Positions 34,021 to 47,005 are shown, counted from the stretch's first letter. The stretch: DNA of 64,000 nucleotides from Rhizomys pruinosus (GCA_009823505.1 VZQC01014000.1:366404-430403); one strand, 5' to 3'. The notes: generated from the letters alone by a model not told the origin. Translations and numbers: made by a program.

Positions 34021-34049
34021 AACAGTAAACACATGAAAACTGTTGAGTA

Positions 34050-34207
34050 TCTGTGCTGGCCATTTTGTGTCCACCTGATACACACTGGTGCCATCAGGTC
34101 TCTGCTTTGGTTCCTGCCTCCAAGTTCCTCCCCTAGCTTTCCTTGGTGATGGATAGTAACATCTAAAATAAATGAACCCTGCCTTCCCTAAGGCTATTTT
34201 GAGGTTG
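34050..34207 (+). repeat. ERVL/MaLR-type LTR fragment
   Basis: GGCCATTTTGTGTCCACCTG, GGTTCCTGCCTCCAAGTTCC, TTGGTGATGGATAGTAACAT and AAAATAAATGAACCCTGCC correspond to scattered parts of the LTR at 54236-54666. Internally deleted. Confidence 0.55.
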
Positions 34208-35514
34208 TTTTTTTTTTTTTTTTGGTTGAATTTTTTATGTGATTCATACATAATTTTTTTTCTTTTTTTATTTTTTTCATGAAGGTCATGTTCTGAGATA
34301 CGTAATTTTTCAATCCGTCTTCATAGCCATTATACCCACTTCTCCCTTGGCACCATCCCTCTCCCCCTCCCTCCTCCTGGAATTAACATTTTCTGTCATT
34401 TGTGCTAGAGTCCATTGTGTCACTCTCCCTTCTCACTCTTCAGTTCCAGTTCCTTCCCTGAGTTCTACTTAGCCTATCTTCAGTCTCTTTTCTAAAGAAG
34501 GCCAGGTCTCCCTCACCTGACCACCATCTGCTGCCAATATTTCCTCAGCCAAGGTTGGACTCTGCTACCCATTTCTGCAATTCTGTGCTGGGTTTTGTTG
34601 TTGTTGTTTTGGTTTTTTTTTGTTTTTGTTTTTGTTTTTTTGTCCAGCTGAGCTTGCATGGGTCTTCTGTATGCTGATACCAATGCTGTAAGGTAGGTTC
34701 ATTTGAATTGGGTCCCAGGAGATTATAGGATTCATTTCCATTTGGTCTTGCATCACCTCCTTGGTTCTTGAAATCTTTCTTCCCCCTCTTCCACAATGTT
34801 CCCTGAGTGCTGGGTGGGTAAAGCTGAATATAGGCACCCTATCCATGGAACCACATTCTGTACACTCCTAATCGTCATGGTTTGGCCATTCAAGCCCTTT
34901 TAGGTTCCTGGTTTCTTGTTGCATGGAGGAGCTTCCTTAACAAGAGTTAAGAGGTAGTTAATGCCTTGAGTTCTTGGTCTATGATGCTTAGGTTTTAGAG
35001 GTTCCATTGTAGATTTATTGTGTAGGAATGAGCCATACACAGACCATGCCTGTGTGTGTCCAGTTGTGGGACTCTGTACTAATCTCACCTAAAGCAAAAG
35101 AAGCTTCTTTTCTGAGTGGGGTCTAGGATATTTATCTGTAAATATAAGGGTACATCTTGCAGAGTGAGTAAAATGTTACCTTAGCCTAGAGATGTGCCTA
35201 ACTTGTGGAATTGTCTAAGACCTATCCAGATGTGTGCATTTGACTATGTTAACAACACCGAACATGAGTTTCCTCCCACTGAGTGGGCTTTAGGTCCAAG
35301 TGATTAGCCATAGATTTCCCCCAGGATAGAAGTGTACTGATGTTGAATGCTCTGCTGGTCATTTGTTTTCTTGAACATAACCAGTCTTACCAGGGTAAGA
35401 TGAAATCTTAAAGTGCTTTTAATTTGCATTTCCTTAATTACTATGTTGCCCACTTTTTAAGATGTTCCTTAACCATCTTCGCTTCTTCTCTTGAGAAGTC
35501 TCTGTCCAGATCTT

Positions 35515-38500
35515 CAGCACACTAACAGTGGAGGACATCAATACTTCAGTGAGTCCCTTGGATAGGTCAACTGGACAAAAAATAAACAGAGAGTCATCGG
35601 AACTGAATAAAACAATACACCAAATGGACCTCACAGATATCCTCAGAATATTCCACCCAAACACCAGAGAATATACTTTCTAGCCAGTGCCCCATGAAAG
35701 ATTGTCCAAAATCAACCATGTACTGGGACACAAAAGAAATCTCAACAAATACAAAAGGATTTAAATTATTTCATGCATTCTATCAGACCACAGTTCAATA
35801 AAGCTCAATATGAAAACCAGGATAAGCCCTACTAAGTACAAAAACAATGGAGACTAAACAGCACAATCTTGAATAATGAATGGGTCAGAAAGAAATAAAG
35901 AATGAAATACAAGCATTCCTGGAACTAAGTGAAAATGGCAATGCAATACAATACAACAAACGGAGGGAAATATCTCAAATTCCTTCTAAGAAGCCAGCAT
36001 CACTCTAATGCCAAAACTAGGCAAAGACACAAACAAGAAAGAAAACTAGAGACCCATATCATTAATGAACACAAATGCAAAAATTCTCAACAAAATACTG
36101 GCAAATCACATACAGACCCACATCAAAAAGATCATCCATCATGATCAAGTTGGATTCATACCAGAGATACAGAGATAGTTCAACATATGTAAGTCAATAG
36201 ATATCATAAAACACATAAATGGATTGAAAGATAAAAAACACATGATCATCTCAATTGATGCAGAAAAAGCCTTTGACAAGATCCAGCATCCCTTCACATA
36301 TAAAATCCTAGAGGGAACTGGACTGAAGGGAACATTCCTCAACATGATCAAAGCCATATGTAGCAAACCCACTGCCAACATCATCCTAAATGGAGAAAAA
36401 TTACAACCATCTCCCTTAAACGCAGGAACCTGACACAGCTGCCCCTTATCACCACTCCTCTTCAAGATAGTGATTGAAACACTTGCTAGGGCAATAAGAC
36501 AAGAGAAGGAAATTAAAGGAGTACTAATCGGAAAAGAGAAAGTTAAACTATCCTTTTTTGCAGATGACACAAAAGTTTACCTAAGGGATGCTAAAAACTC
36601 CACCAGAAAACTTCTAGAAACAATTAATAGTTTCAGTAAAGTGGTGAGATACAAAATTAACCTAGAAAAATCAGTAGCCTTTCTTTACACCAACAATAAA
36701 CAAGTGGAGAAGGAATATAAGAAGACCTTCCCACTCACAATAGCCTCAAACATAAAATAAAATAAAATAAAATAAAATAAAATAATAAAATAAATATAAA
36801 ATAAAATAAGTGGGAACAAACTTAACCAAAGATATGAAATATCTGTACAACAAAAATTTTAAACCCCTGAAGAAGGAGATTGAAAATGACATGAAAACAT
36901 GGAAAGACCTCTCATGCTCATAGATTAGAAAAATTAATATAGTAAAAATGTCCATTTTACCCAAATTGATGTACAGATTCAATGCAATCCCAATCAAAAT
37001 CCCCATGAGTTTCTTCACAGATTTGGGGGGAAAAAATCCATAAATTCATATGGAAAAACAAAAGACCCCAAATAGCTAAAGTAACCCTGAGTGAAAAATG
37101 CAATACAGGGGTGATTGCTCTATCAGACTTTAAACTACATTACAGGGCCATAGTCATAAAGACAGCCTGGTACTGGCACAAAAACAGACCTGTTGACCAA
37201 TGAAACAAAATTAAAGATCCAAATTTGAGATTATACAATTTCAGCCACTTCATATTTGACAAAGGGGAAAAAAAACCCTTCAATGGAGGAAGTATATCAT
37301 CTTCAGCAAAATGGTGCTAGAAAAACTGGATCACCAGTTATAGAAAGATGAAGCTAAACCCCTAGCTTTTACCATATACAAAAACCAATTCAAAATGGAT
37401 TAAAGACCTCAACATGAAACCTGAAGCTCTGAAGGTGATAGTAGAGAATGTTGGCAGCAACCTACAAGACATAGGAAAAGACTTTCTAAATCAAACAGCA
37501 GCTGTGCAGGAAATAAGGTCAACAATCGACAATGGGACCTCATCAAACTCAAAAGCTTCTATACAGCTAAAGAAACAAGGAAGTGAAGAGAAAACTCACA
37601 GAGTGGGAGGAAATCTTCACCAGTGATACATCTGACAGAGCATTAATGACCAGAATATAAAGACTACTCAAAAAACAAAGAAATAAGAAAACAAATGACC
37701 TACTCAAAAGATGGAGTAAAGAGCTGAACAGAGACTTCACCAGTGAGGAATTAAAGATATCTGAGAAACATCTTAAAAAGTGTTCAACATCATTAATATT
37801 TAAGAAAATGCACATTAAAACCACTCTCAGATACCATGATATTACTGGCTAAGATCAAGAAAACAAAAGACACCAAATGCTGGAGAGGTTGTGGGGAAAG
37901 GGGAACACTCATCCACTACTGGTGGGAATGTAAACTTGTACAACTATTATGGAAAGCAGTGTGGAGAATCCTTAAAAGACTCAAAATGAGCCTACCACCT
38001 GACCCAGTCATACCACTCCTGGGTATATACCCACAAGATCATACTACTGCAAAGATACATGCACATCCATATGTGTTGCAGCTCTCTTCACAATAGGGAA
38101 GAGCTGGAACCTACCCAAATGCCCCTCAGCAAACAATTGGATGACAAAAATGTGGTATATCTACACAATGAGGTACTATCCAGTGGTTAAAAAAAAGATG
38201 ACATCATGAACTTTGCAGGTAAATGGACAAAAGTAGAAATGAGTATGCTAAGTGAAGTAACAAGGTCCCAGAAAAACAAACTGTGAATAATTTCCCTCAT
38301 TGGTGGATGCTAACACCAAATCCCCAGTTGAAAGGTAAGCTGAACATTATTGTTATATTTCTTTTTATCTGACAGCAAGTATGTTGTTATAATGTAAATC
38401 TCTTAGCAGGCTCTAGAATCAACCCACCACTAATTTTCAGACTGTAATTACTGTATATGGGTAGAAGGTATGTATTCATATTTTAAAATAATATAAAATT

Positions 38501-38690
38501 AAACGAGGAAAATGTGAATTCCTAAACATAAAAAAGTCTGAGAGCAAGATGCAGGACATTTGTGGCAGAATAATCTGGGTGGGGTGGAGGGAAGGGAAAG
38601 GATAATATGTCTAAATTGAAGTGAAAAATTATTTCTGAAATACACGAAACATCAATAAAGTATTATATTTTAAAAAAGCATTCATGGAAC
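35515..38690 (+). mobile_element. Nested L1 (D): ORF2 from the endonuclease to the 3' end
   Basis: Begins in the endonuclease domain (sequence equivalent to the GDFNTPLSPLDR coding stretch of L1-A). At about 35955 it jumps over roughly 0.67 kb to the segment equivalent to 18877 of L1-A. It then carries an RT core ([22 protein letters not shown] at about 36556-36570; [15 protein letters not shown]) and the C-terminal region ([20 protein letters not shown]). The 3' UTR ends AACATCAATAAAGTATTATA plus A-run at 38690. Stops and frameshifts abound. The flanking L1-F sequence is duplicated for about 17 bp (13 of 17 matching: 35504-35520 against 39475-39491). Confidence 0.85.
36757..36812. repeat. 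(AAAAT)n expansion inside L1-D ORF2
   Basis: About ten AAAAT units (with AAAT variants) interrupt ORF2 at the place where L1-G reads AAAACAATAAAATACCTAGG. The short AATAAAAT seed in L1 evidently expanded after insertion. Confidence 0.92.
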
Positions 38691-39473
38691 TACATGAAAA
38701 ATACAACACAACAAAACCTATGGGATATATTAAAAGCAGCCTGAAGAGGGAAATTTATAGCCCTAAGAGGCCACATTAAAAAAAAACAGAAAGAGAACAC
38801 ATAAATGATCTAACATCCCAGTTAAAATAACTTGAGAGACAACAACAAATGAAACCTAAACCCAATAGACAGGAAGAAATAACAAAATTTAGAGCAGAAA
38901 TCAATGAAATAGAAACAAAGAAAACAATACAAAAATTAATGAATTCAAAAGCTGGTTCTTCAAAAAGATAAACAAAATAGCCAGACCTCTAACCCAGTTA
39001 ACCAAAAGAAAGAAAGAGCAACTCTAAATCAATAGCATTCATGATGAAAGGGGGAACATCACAACAGATAGAAAAGATCCAACAATCATAAGAGAATACT
39101 TCAAAAACCTATACTGTACTAAATTTGAAAACCTAAGAGAAATGGATGAACATCTGAAATCCTGGGAATCACCAAAGCTTAAAAAAAAAAAAAAAAAACT
39201 CCCAACTAAAAAAAGCCCAGGCCCAGATGGTTTCACAGCAGAATTCTAGAAAACATTTAAAGAGGCCTTACAACCATTACTACTCAAACTGTTCAGAAGA
39301 ATACAAACAGAGGGAAATCTTCCATGAAGCCAGCATCACTCTAATACCAAAACCAGGCAAAGACACAAACAAGAAAGAAAACTATAGACCCGTCTCATTA
39401 AGGAACACAGATACAAAAATTCTCAACAACATATTTGAAAATCGCATACAGACCCACATCAAAAAGATCATCC
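38691..39473 (+). repeat. L1 ORF2 middle segment (E), out of order after L1-D's tail
   Basis: Starts GCATTCATGGAACTACATGA directly after the L1-D A-run. It covers the region from after the endonuclease to the start of the RT (GCCCAGGCCCAGATGGTTTC; then [10 protein letters not shown]). It ends without poly(A) at 39473, where L1-F resumes. It covers the segment missing from L1-D at 35955. Confidence 0.8.
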
Positions 39474-41867
39474 GTTCAGTTCTTTAGCCCATCTTTAAAT
39501 GGGTCATTTGTTTTCTTGGTCCTTTGTTTTTTCAGTAATTTATATACTCTGGATTTTTAAACCTCTGTTAGATGTGTCATTGGTAAAAATTTCCTCCCAC
39601 TCTGTGGGTTTTCTCTTCACTTCTTTGACTGTTTCTTTTGCTGTAAAGAAGCTTTTTAGTTTAATAAGGTCCTACTGGTTGACTATTGACCTTATTTTTC
39701 TGTGCAACTACTGTTTGACTTAAAAAGACTTTTCCTACAGCTATATCTTGTAAGTTACTGCCAATGTTTTATTCTAACATTTTCAGAGTTTCATGTTTCA
39801 AATTGAGGTCTTTGACTTTTGTGCAAGGTTAAAGGGAGGACTTTTGTTTCATTCTTCTACAAGTGGTGATCCTGTTTTGCCAGCACCATTTGCTAAAGAT
39901 GCTACTTTTCTCCATTAAGTGTTCTTGGCCCATTTGTCAAATATCAGGTGGCTGAAATTACATATGCCCAAGTTTGGGTCTTTAATTTTGTACCAATGAC
40001 CTACAGGTCTCGTTTATGCTGGTACCATGTTGTTTTTATGACTATGGCTTGGTAATATAGTTTGAAATCTCATATAGTAAGCCCACCGGCATTACTCTTT
40101 GTGCTCAGGGTTATTTTGGCTATCTGGGGTCTTTTGTGTTTCCATATGAATTTTAGGATATTTTTCTAGTTATGTGAAGAAAGCCTTGGGGATTTTAATT
40201 GGGATTGCATTGACTCTATATATTGCTTTGGGTAGGTTGTCATTTTTACTATATTAATTCTTCTAATCCATGAGCATGGGAGGTTTTTCTATTTTCTGGT
40301 GTCTTCCTCGATGTCCTTCCTTAAAGATTTAAAAGTTTTATTCTAGAGATCTTTACTGTCTTTGTTCAGGTTTGTTCCAAAATATTTTATTTCTTTTGAG
40401 GCTATTGTGAATGGGAGATTCTCCATGTGCTCCTCTAATTGCTTTTTATTGGCATATATAAAGGCTACTATTTTTGTAGATTAATTTTGTAACTTGCCAC
40501 CTTACTGTGATTCATTTCTAGGAGTTTTCTGGTGGAATTTTTGGCAGCCCTTAGGTATAATATCATATCATCTGCAAAAGGGGTAGCTTGATATCCTCTT
40601 TTCCAATTAGTCCTCCCTTAATTTCCTTCTTTTGTCTTATTTCTCTAGCAAGAATTTCAAGCACTATATTGAAAAGGAGTGGAGATAGGGGGCAGTCTTG
40701 CCAGGTTCCTGATTTTAAGGAGAATGTTTCTAATTTTTCTCCATTTACGATGATGTTGGTTGTGGGTTTGTTGTATATGGCTTTAATTATGTTGAGGTAT
40801 GTTCCCTCCAGTACAATTCTTTCTAGGGCTTTAAACATGAAGACATGTTGAATTTTATAAAAGCCCTTTTCTGCATCAATTAAGACTATGTAAATTTTTT
40901 GTGTTTGAGTACATTTATATGATTTATGGCTTTATTGATTTATGTATTTGCAACTATCCTTGAGTCTCTGGAATAAATCCAAGTTATCATGATGAATGAC
41001 CTCTTTGATGTGTGCCTGTATGCAATTTGCAAGTATTTTTGTGGGAATTTTTGCATCTATATTCCCTAAGGATGTGGATCTGTAGTTTTCTTTTTTGGTT
41101 GTATCTTTGCCTGGTTTTGGTATTAGAGTAATGCTGGCTTCATCGAAGGAATTTGGGAGATTTCCTTCTGTTTCCAACCTTTCAAATACTTAAAGAATAT
41201 TGATGGTATGTACCCTTTAATGTCTAATACAATTCTACCATAAATCAATCTGGGCCCGGATTTTTCTTATTTGGGAGGTTTTGTATTACTGTTTCAATTT
41301 CCTTATATGCTATGGTTCAGTTTAAGCTATTGATCTCTTCTTTGTTAAGCTTCGATGATTCCCATTATTTCAGATATTCATCCATTCTTTAGGTCTTCAA
41401 ATTTAATGGAGTTTTTAAAGTATTCCCATATAATGTTCTGGATCTTTTTGTTGTCCATTGTGATGCTTACCCTTTCATCTCTAATTTTGTTGATTTGTAG
41501 TTGCTCTTTCTTTTGGGTAATTTGGCTAAATGTCTGTCTTTCTTGTTTATCCTTTCAAAGAACCAGCTCTTAGATTCACTGATTCTTTGTAATTTTTATG
41601 TTTGTTTCTATTTCATTAATCTCTGCTCTGATTTTTGTTATTTCTTCTTGTCTTATGGGTTTGGGATTCATTTGTTGTTGTCTTTCAAGTGTCTGGAATT
41701 GCAATGTTAAGCCATTTATTTCTGTTCTTTCTGGGTTTTTTTTTTTTTATGTAGGCACTTAGAGCTATCAATTTTGCTCTTAGGACTACTTTTAAAGTGT
41801 CCCAAATATTTTGTTATGTTGTAGTGTCCTTTACATTTAATTCCAGGATTACTAATATTTCTTTCTT

Positions 41868-42114
41868 TTTAAATTTTTTTTTATTTTATTTATTTATGTG
41901 TATGAATGTACTGTTTTGCGTGTAGGTCTGTGCACCCATGTCGTGCAATGCCGCGGAGGTCAGAAGAGGGTCTCGGAATCCCCTGGAACTGGAGTTCTCC
42001 TGGAATTGGAGTTACAGACAGTTCTCAGCCGCCATGTGGGTGCTGGGGATTGAACCCGGGTCCTCTGCAAGAGCGGTCGGCGCTCTTAACCACTAGGCCA
42101 TCTCTCCAGCCCCA
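41868..42114 (-). repeat. B2-type SINE nested in L1-F
   Basis: Reverse B2, little diverged, with an internal 18-bp-scale duplication (CTGGAACTGGAGTTCTCCTGG). Target duplication TAATATTTCTTTCTT, exact over 15 bp, at 41853-41867 and 42115-42129. Confidence 0.96.
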
Positions 42115-43642
42115 TAATATTTCTTTCTTAATATCTCCTTTGACCCATTCATTATTCAAGAATGTGTTGTTTATTCTCTATGACTGTTTCTAGCTACTAT
42201 GGCTTCTTCTGGTGTTGATATAAAACTTTATTGCATTGTGGTTTGATAGAATGCATGGAATTATTTCAACTTATTTTGTATTTGTTGAAGTTTGATCTGT
42301 GCCCTAATATGTGGTAGATTTTGGAGAATGTTCCATGGGGTACTGAGTAAAAAGTGTATTCTTTCATGCTTGGGTGGAATATTCAGAAGATGTCTGTTAG
42401 GTCAATTTTGTGTATTGTATTGTTCAGTTCAGATGTCTCTCTGTTAATCCTTTGTCTGGTTGACCTGTCTAATGGACATAGTGGGGTATTGAAGTCCCCT
42501 ACTAATAGTGTGCTGGGGTTAATCTATGCTTTCAGTCTTGTAGAATTGTGTTTATGAAGTTTAGTACACCAGATTTTGGTGCAGATATATTCATGATTGT
42601 GATATCTTCTTGGTTAATTGTTCATTTGATAAGAATGAAGTGACCCTCTTACTTTCCATTTTAAGTCTATTTCATCAGATATTAGAATAGCTACTCCTGC
42701 TTGCTTATTAGTGCTATTTGCTTGTAATATTTTTCCACCCTTTCACCTTTACATAGTGTTGGTCCTTGGATCTGAGACAGGATTCTTACAGACAACAAAA
42801 ATATGGATTTTATTTCTTAATCCATTTGACTAGTCTATGTCTCTTGATGGGCAGTTCAGTCCATTGACAAGTTATTATTGAAAGGGGTATATTGCTTCCC
42901 ATCATTTTAGCTTCTGTTTGAGTTTTTGCTCTAAGTTTGTATTTCTACAGTTATAACTTCATTAATTCCTTTCTTGCTCCTTGGGCATAGTCATTCCTTT
43001 CTTCTGCTCTTTGTATTGCTTCAACTGTTCTCTGAATGGCTGGTTTTCTAGACATGAATTGTTTCAGTAGTGAAAGATTTTTCTTCCTCCTTCAACTATA
43101 ATGGACATTTTCTGGGTAAAGTATTATGGGCTAGCAATCTATAGTCATTTAGAATTGAGAATACTTTAGTTCAAGCTCTTCTGGCTTTCATCACCTGCAT
43201 TGAAAAGTCAGCTGTAATTCTGATGGGTATTCCTTTATATGTGATTTGTTTTTCTTTAGCAGCTTTCAGTAGTCTCTCTTTGTTTTGAATATCTAGTGCT
43301 TTTACTATGAAATGGTATGGAGAATGTCTTTTCTGGTCCTGTCTGTTTTAGTGTTCTATGAGCTTCTTGTATTTGTATGGGTATGTCTTTCCTTAACTCG
43401 GGGAAATTTTCTTCTACAATCCTGTTGAAGATCTGGTCAATAACATTATGCTTAGATTCTTCTCCTTCCTCTATATCTATGATGTATAGGTTTGGTCATT
43501 TCATTGTGTTCCACATTTCCTGAATATTCCATTCCTGTGGGGTTTTTTTTAATTTTTCATAATCTTTGCTTGAGTGGTCCAATTCTTCCATTTATCTTTC
43601 AGTCTTTATATTCTGTTTTCTACTTCATTCCTTCTTTTGCTG

Positions 43643-43741
43643 AGGCTAGAGAGATGGCTCAGTGGTTAATAACACTGGCTATTCTTCTTATTTACAGTAA
43701 TGAATTTTCTCTATAATTACACACAAACACACACACACATT

Positions 43742-43776
<35 letters not shown>

Positions 43777-43790
43777 CACATATATAAAGT
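43643..43790. repeat. B2 head fragment followed by (CA)n(TA)n microsatellite
   Basis: GGCTAGAGAGATGGCTCAGTGG is a plus-strand B2 head. It degrades by about 43690. From 43720 to 43785 a CA tract passes into TA. Confidence 0.75.
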
Positions 43791-43799
43791 TTGAATTAG

Positions 43800-44390
43800 A
43801 ATTAGAATTATGGATGGCTCTCAATCCAATAATAATTAATACTAATCTGAAAATAAACAGCATATACTTTTTAGTAAAAAATTTATTTTATATATCTTAC
43901 CTTTTACCCTCAATAAATATCAATTTTTATGCTTTGTAACTTTGATGAGTGGGATATCAATAATAATGAGGAAACTCAAACTAAAATAAGTTTTAAACAT
44001 TGAGTAACTTGCATTTAAAAAAAGAATCGTTTAAAATTTGTTATACTATATATTTTACTGCAAAGAAAATGATACATTAAAGATATTAAAAATGTAAAAG
44101 CACTCTTGTATTAGGACAAGAATTTGTAGAGAAAATACATGGAAATGAGTGTAAAAGATACATATTCACAACTGTGAAATAAACGAGTTTATGTATTTTT
44201 AAATAAGTGTTTAATTTTCTTGAAACACCATTTAAAAATGGAAAGGAAATCAAAGTTCATCAATTAAACCTCTTCCTGATACAAAAGGTCTTGTTGTACC
44301 TTAAATAATAATTTTGTACTTCTACAAACATTAGTTTAATTCAATATTTTCATCATAATTTAAAATGGTTAGCAAAAATGCAATTGTTAG
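43800..44390. other. Unique AT-rich sequence
   Basis: No gene or repeat recognised. Confidence 0.4.
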
Positions 44391-44394
44391 CACA

Positions 44395-45170
44395 CTACTT
44401 TCACTTTTTAATTTTTATTTTTGAGAATTTCCATACATGAATTGTCTTGGCATTATTTCCTTCACTTCTAGTCCCCCGCAGACTCCTCCTATGTCCACCA
44501 CTTCCTCTAAATTTCTTGTCCTCTTCTTTGATTATTGTTACATATTCATGCATATATTTATAAATATACATATATTATACTATTCTATATGCACATATAT
44601 TTTATGAATTGAGTCCATTTAGTGGTGCTCACATGTACCTGTGTTTAGGGCTGCCCAGTTGTGATTACATAACCTCTCAGGGAGCTTAGCAACCCATGGA
44701 GGAAACTGATTCATCCTCAGCATCCACAGATTTTCCAGAGCTATTCATCTTGAGATGGGACCCTGTGAAATTTCCCCCATCCACTTTGGCATCTCAACTG
44801 GTGGGCATCTTTATGCAGATCTCATTAGACTATCACACTGTGGAGACTGCACTAGTACAGCTTCCTTATCATGTTTAGAATGCATCAACTACCAGCAGGG
44901 ATCTTGTGCCTCTGGCTTTTATACTCTTTCTGCCCTCTTTTGTAATGTTTCCTGAGCCTTAGGTATGGAGGTTTCATGGCCACAATGGACCTTCTGATGC
45001 CACATTGGAAGGAGGGTCAGAAAGCCAGGAAATGATGATGGGCTGCAGATAACTGAGCCCACAGAAGCAGAGCCACATATAAGGGGTGACAGTTATACAT
45101 TTTGTTATCAAGCCTTTCTTTATATATTTGTTTCTTGTATAGCAAATTGCAAACATAGTTTCCTGCTTCT
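44395..45170 (-). repeat. L1 3' UTR fragment, antisense
   Basis: Same word order as 9255-10010: CTTGTCCTCTTCTTTGATTATTG, CATTTAGTGGTGCTCACATG, TGTAATGTTTCCTGAGCCTTAGG. Open frames across it are chance. Confidence 0.6.
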
Positions 45171-45579
45171 TGTGGATTACTAGTCGGTTTGATAGTTTAC
45201 AATTTTTATTTAAATATTGTGTTCATGCACTTCTGATTACCACATAATGTATATTCAGGCCTGGGATATTATCTATATGACCAGGGTACAGTATTGTGAT
45301 ATTGTTACTTTATCAGTGAGATGTTATCACACTGTGATTTTTTTTACCAGCTCTGAATTATAAAAATAGTTTATAGCCAGCCTAGTAATGGAGTCTAGAA
45401 AGAATTTAACATGTATTCCACCAGCTCCTGCTTCTGGAAACTACATCAATTCCTGTAGTTGTCTTCAAGTATCAACCTCTTTCTTCATGCATGACAGCTT
45501 TTCAACTATCGAAGTTTGTAATATTTATATTCTCTCATGTAACTATAATTATCTCATATCTGGGTTTTATTTTTACTTT

Positions 45580-45614
45580 TTTTCTCTGTCTCTCTGTCTC
45601 TCTGTCTCTCTTTG

Positions 45615-45652
<38 letters not shown>

Positions 45653-45657
45653 TCTCG

Positions 45658-45706
<49 letters not shown>

Positions 45707-45715
45707 TGTGTGTAT
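45580..45715. repeat. Compound (TCTG)n(TC)n(TG)n microsatellite
   Basis: CTCTGT units, then TC, then about 20 TG units. It gives long low-complexity open frames on both strands that are not genes. Confidence 0.96.
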
Positions 45716-45859
45716 GCAGGTACCCACGGAGGGCATCTGAATACCTGGATCTGGAGTTACAGATAGTTTTGAGCCATTCATATGGTTGCTGGGAATTGAA
45801 CCTTTGTCTTCTGAAAGAGCAGCATGCACTCTTAAACTCTAAGACATTTCTACAGTCCC
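45716..45859 (-). repeat. B2-type SINE, truncated
   Basis: Reverse B2 body and head: GGATCTGGAGTTACAGATAG, GGTTGCTGGGAATTGAACC, TTCTACAGTCCC. Its tail grades into the TG tract. Confidence 0.8.
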
Positions 45860-45899
45860 TCATATTTAGCATAAGTAAATTTACATTTGAATTCTGCAG

Positions 45900-46519
45900 A
45901 TTAAAGAGAAATAATGTGATCACTGAATAAGTATAATTTACTGCAGAACCAAGAAAAGAAATTGGTCAAGAACAAAGCAAAGTGTCATTTTCTTCTGAAA
46001 CCCATGCTTCTTGAGGGAGAATATCAAAGATTCATGAGCAAATAAATAACTCACTTTAAACTATTAGTTGCTCTATGTATTTCAGATTATCTTGGGTGAA
46101 TTTGTTGTTGCCATGTCTGTTTACATTCCCTTGAGAATCTAATATTCACTTTTTTCCTCAAATTTATGGTCTTGTTGACAAAAGAAACGCCTGCCTTCTT
46201 GGCCAAATAACTAGTCATGCAGTTCTTAACCAATACCACATGCTGAATGGAAGACACTTTCTCCTTGTGATGGGTCTTCGTGGAGACTGCTTTTGCGTGC
46301 ATGTTTTTCACACTGACATTTCTTTTCATATACAAGTTTAATCCTGTCTTTCTGATTTCCTGGGTTTCTTCTTGCTTATTTCCCATTTAGGTTTTGCTAC
46401 AATGTGTACTTCAGAAACGTTCATAGAGTTTATTTTAGGTAAAACTGGGAAAGCTCTGTGTTTGGCTGTGAACTCCTTTTGCCCACACGTGAATGACAGA
46501 CTAGATGTTACAAGATACT
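45900..46519. other. Unique sequence; one unrecognised 99-codon frame
   Basis: A minus-strand frame at 46087-46386 (MGNKQEETQEIRK... with many Lys/Arg) is basic and has no family I recognise. There is no promoter or splice context. It may be chance or a fragment of a retrocopy. Confidence 0.3.
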
Positions 46520-46672
46520 TAAACATGGGCTGTGCAGATGGCTCAGCAGGTATGGATAGTGCCATCACACCTGAACAACTGAGTTCTACCCTGAGGACCC
46601 ACATTGTAGAGGGAAAAACTGATTTTTGAAAGTTGTCCTCCGATCTCCACAAGTGTTCTATGGCTAATTGTA

Positions 46673-46714
<42 letters not shown>
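46520..46714 (+). repeat. B3-type SINE with (CA)n tail
   Basis: GGCTGTGCAGATGGCTCAGC head, CTGAGGACCCACATTGTAG, GAAAGTTGTCCTCCGATCTCC, then 20 or so CA units (46673-46713). Confidence 0.8.
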
Positions 46715-46716
<2 letters not shown>

Positions 46717-46796
46717 TAATACTAATACATAAATGTAATAAGAATATTATATATATATATATGTATATACACTTGATTTTAAAAAATTGCTTCTTG

Positions 46797-47005
46797 GACC
46801 AAGGAGATGGCTCAACAGGTAAAAGTACTTGCTGCCCAAACCTGATGTGCTGAGCTTGATCCCCAGAACCCACTTAAACATCCCAATGGAGTGCAAAGCA
46901 CTGGTACACATCTGAAATCTCAGCACTTTTGTTGTCAGAAGCTTGTGCAAGTAACACAGATGGTCTGCACATCTACACGTATTTCTTTCTCACACACAAT
47001 TAATT
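46797..47005 (+). repeat. B3-type SINE, diverged
   Basis: CAAGGAGATGGCTCAACAGG, AAGTACTTGCTGCCCAAACC, GCTTGATCCCCAGAACCC; 3' half degraded. Confidence 0.7.

Larger units (their letters stand above)
34208..43642 (-). mobile_element. Old L1 (F), antisense, split by nested L1 and B2
   Basis: Two parts of one minus-strand L1. The left part (34208-35514) holds the poly(T) tail, the long 3' UTR (CACCATCCCTCTCCCCCTCC, CTTCCACAATGTTCCCTGAG) and the last ORF2 region (AACATAACCAGTCTTACCAG). The right part (39474-43642) resumes ORF2 at TTCTTTAGCCCATCTTTAAA. It runs backward through the RT region (40565-40840, encoding a [23 protein letters not shown] stretch), the endonuclease (about 42340-42560) and the ORF1 C-terminal region (43140-43640). 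Nearly complete but dead. Nested inside are a plus-strand L1 (35515-39473) and a B2 (41868-42114). Confidence 0.8.

Noticed and set aside
45388..45930. 180-codon frame with Ser/Leu and Cys/Val repeats
   Set aside because: Spans the TC/TG microsatellite and a B2; the opposite strand gives equally long Arg/Glu and Thr/His frames.
46087..46386. Basic 99-codon minus frame, considered as a ribosomal-protein retrocopy
   Set aside because: Compared from memory with RPL21 and RPL34; no convincing match, so left unassigned.
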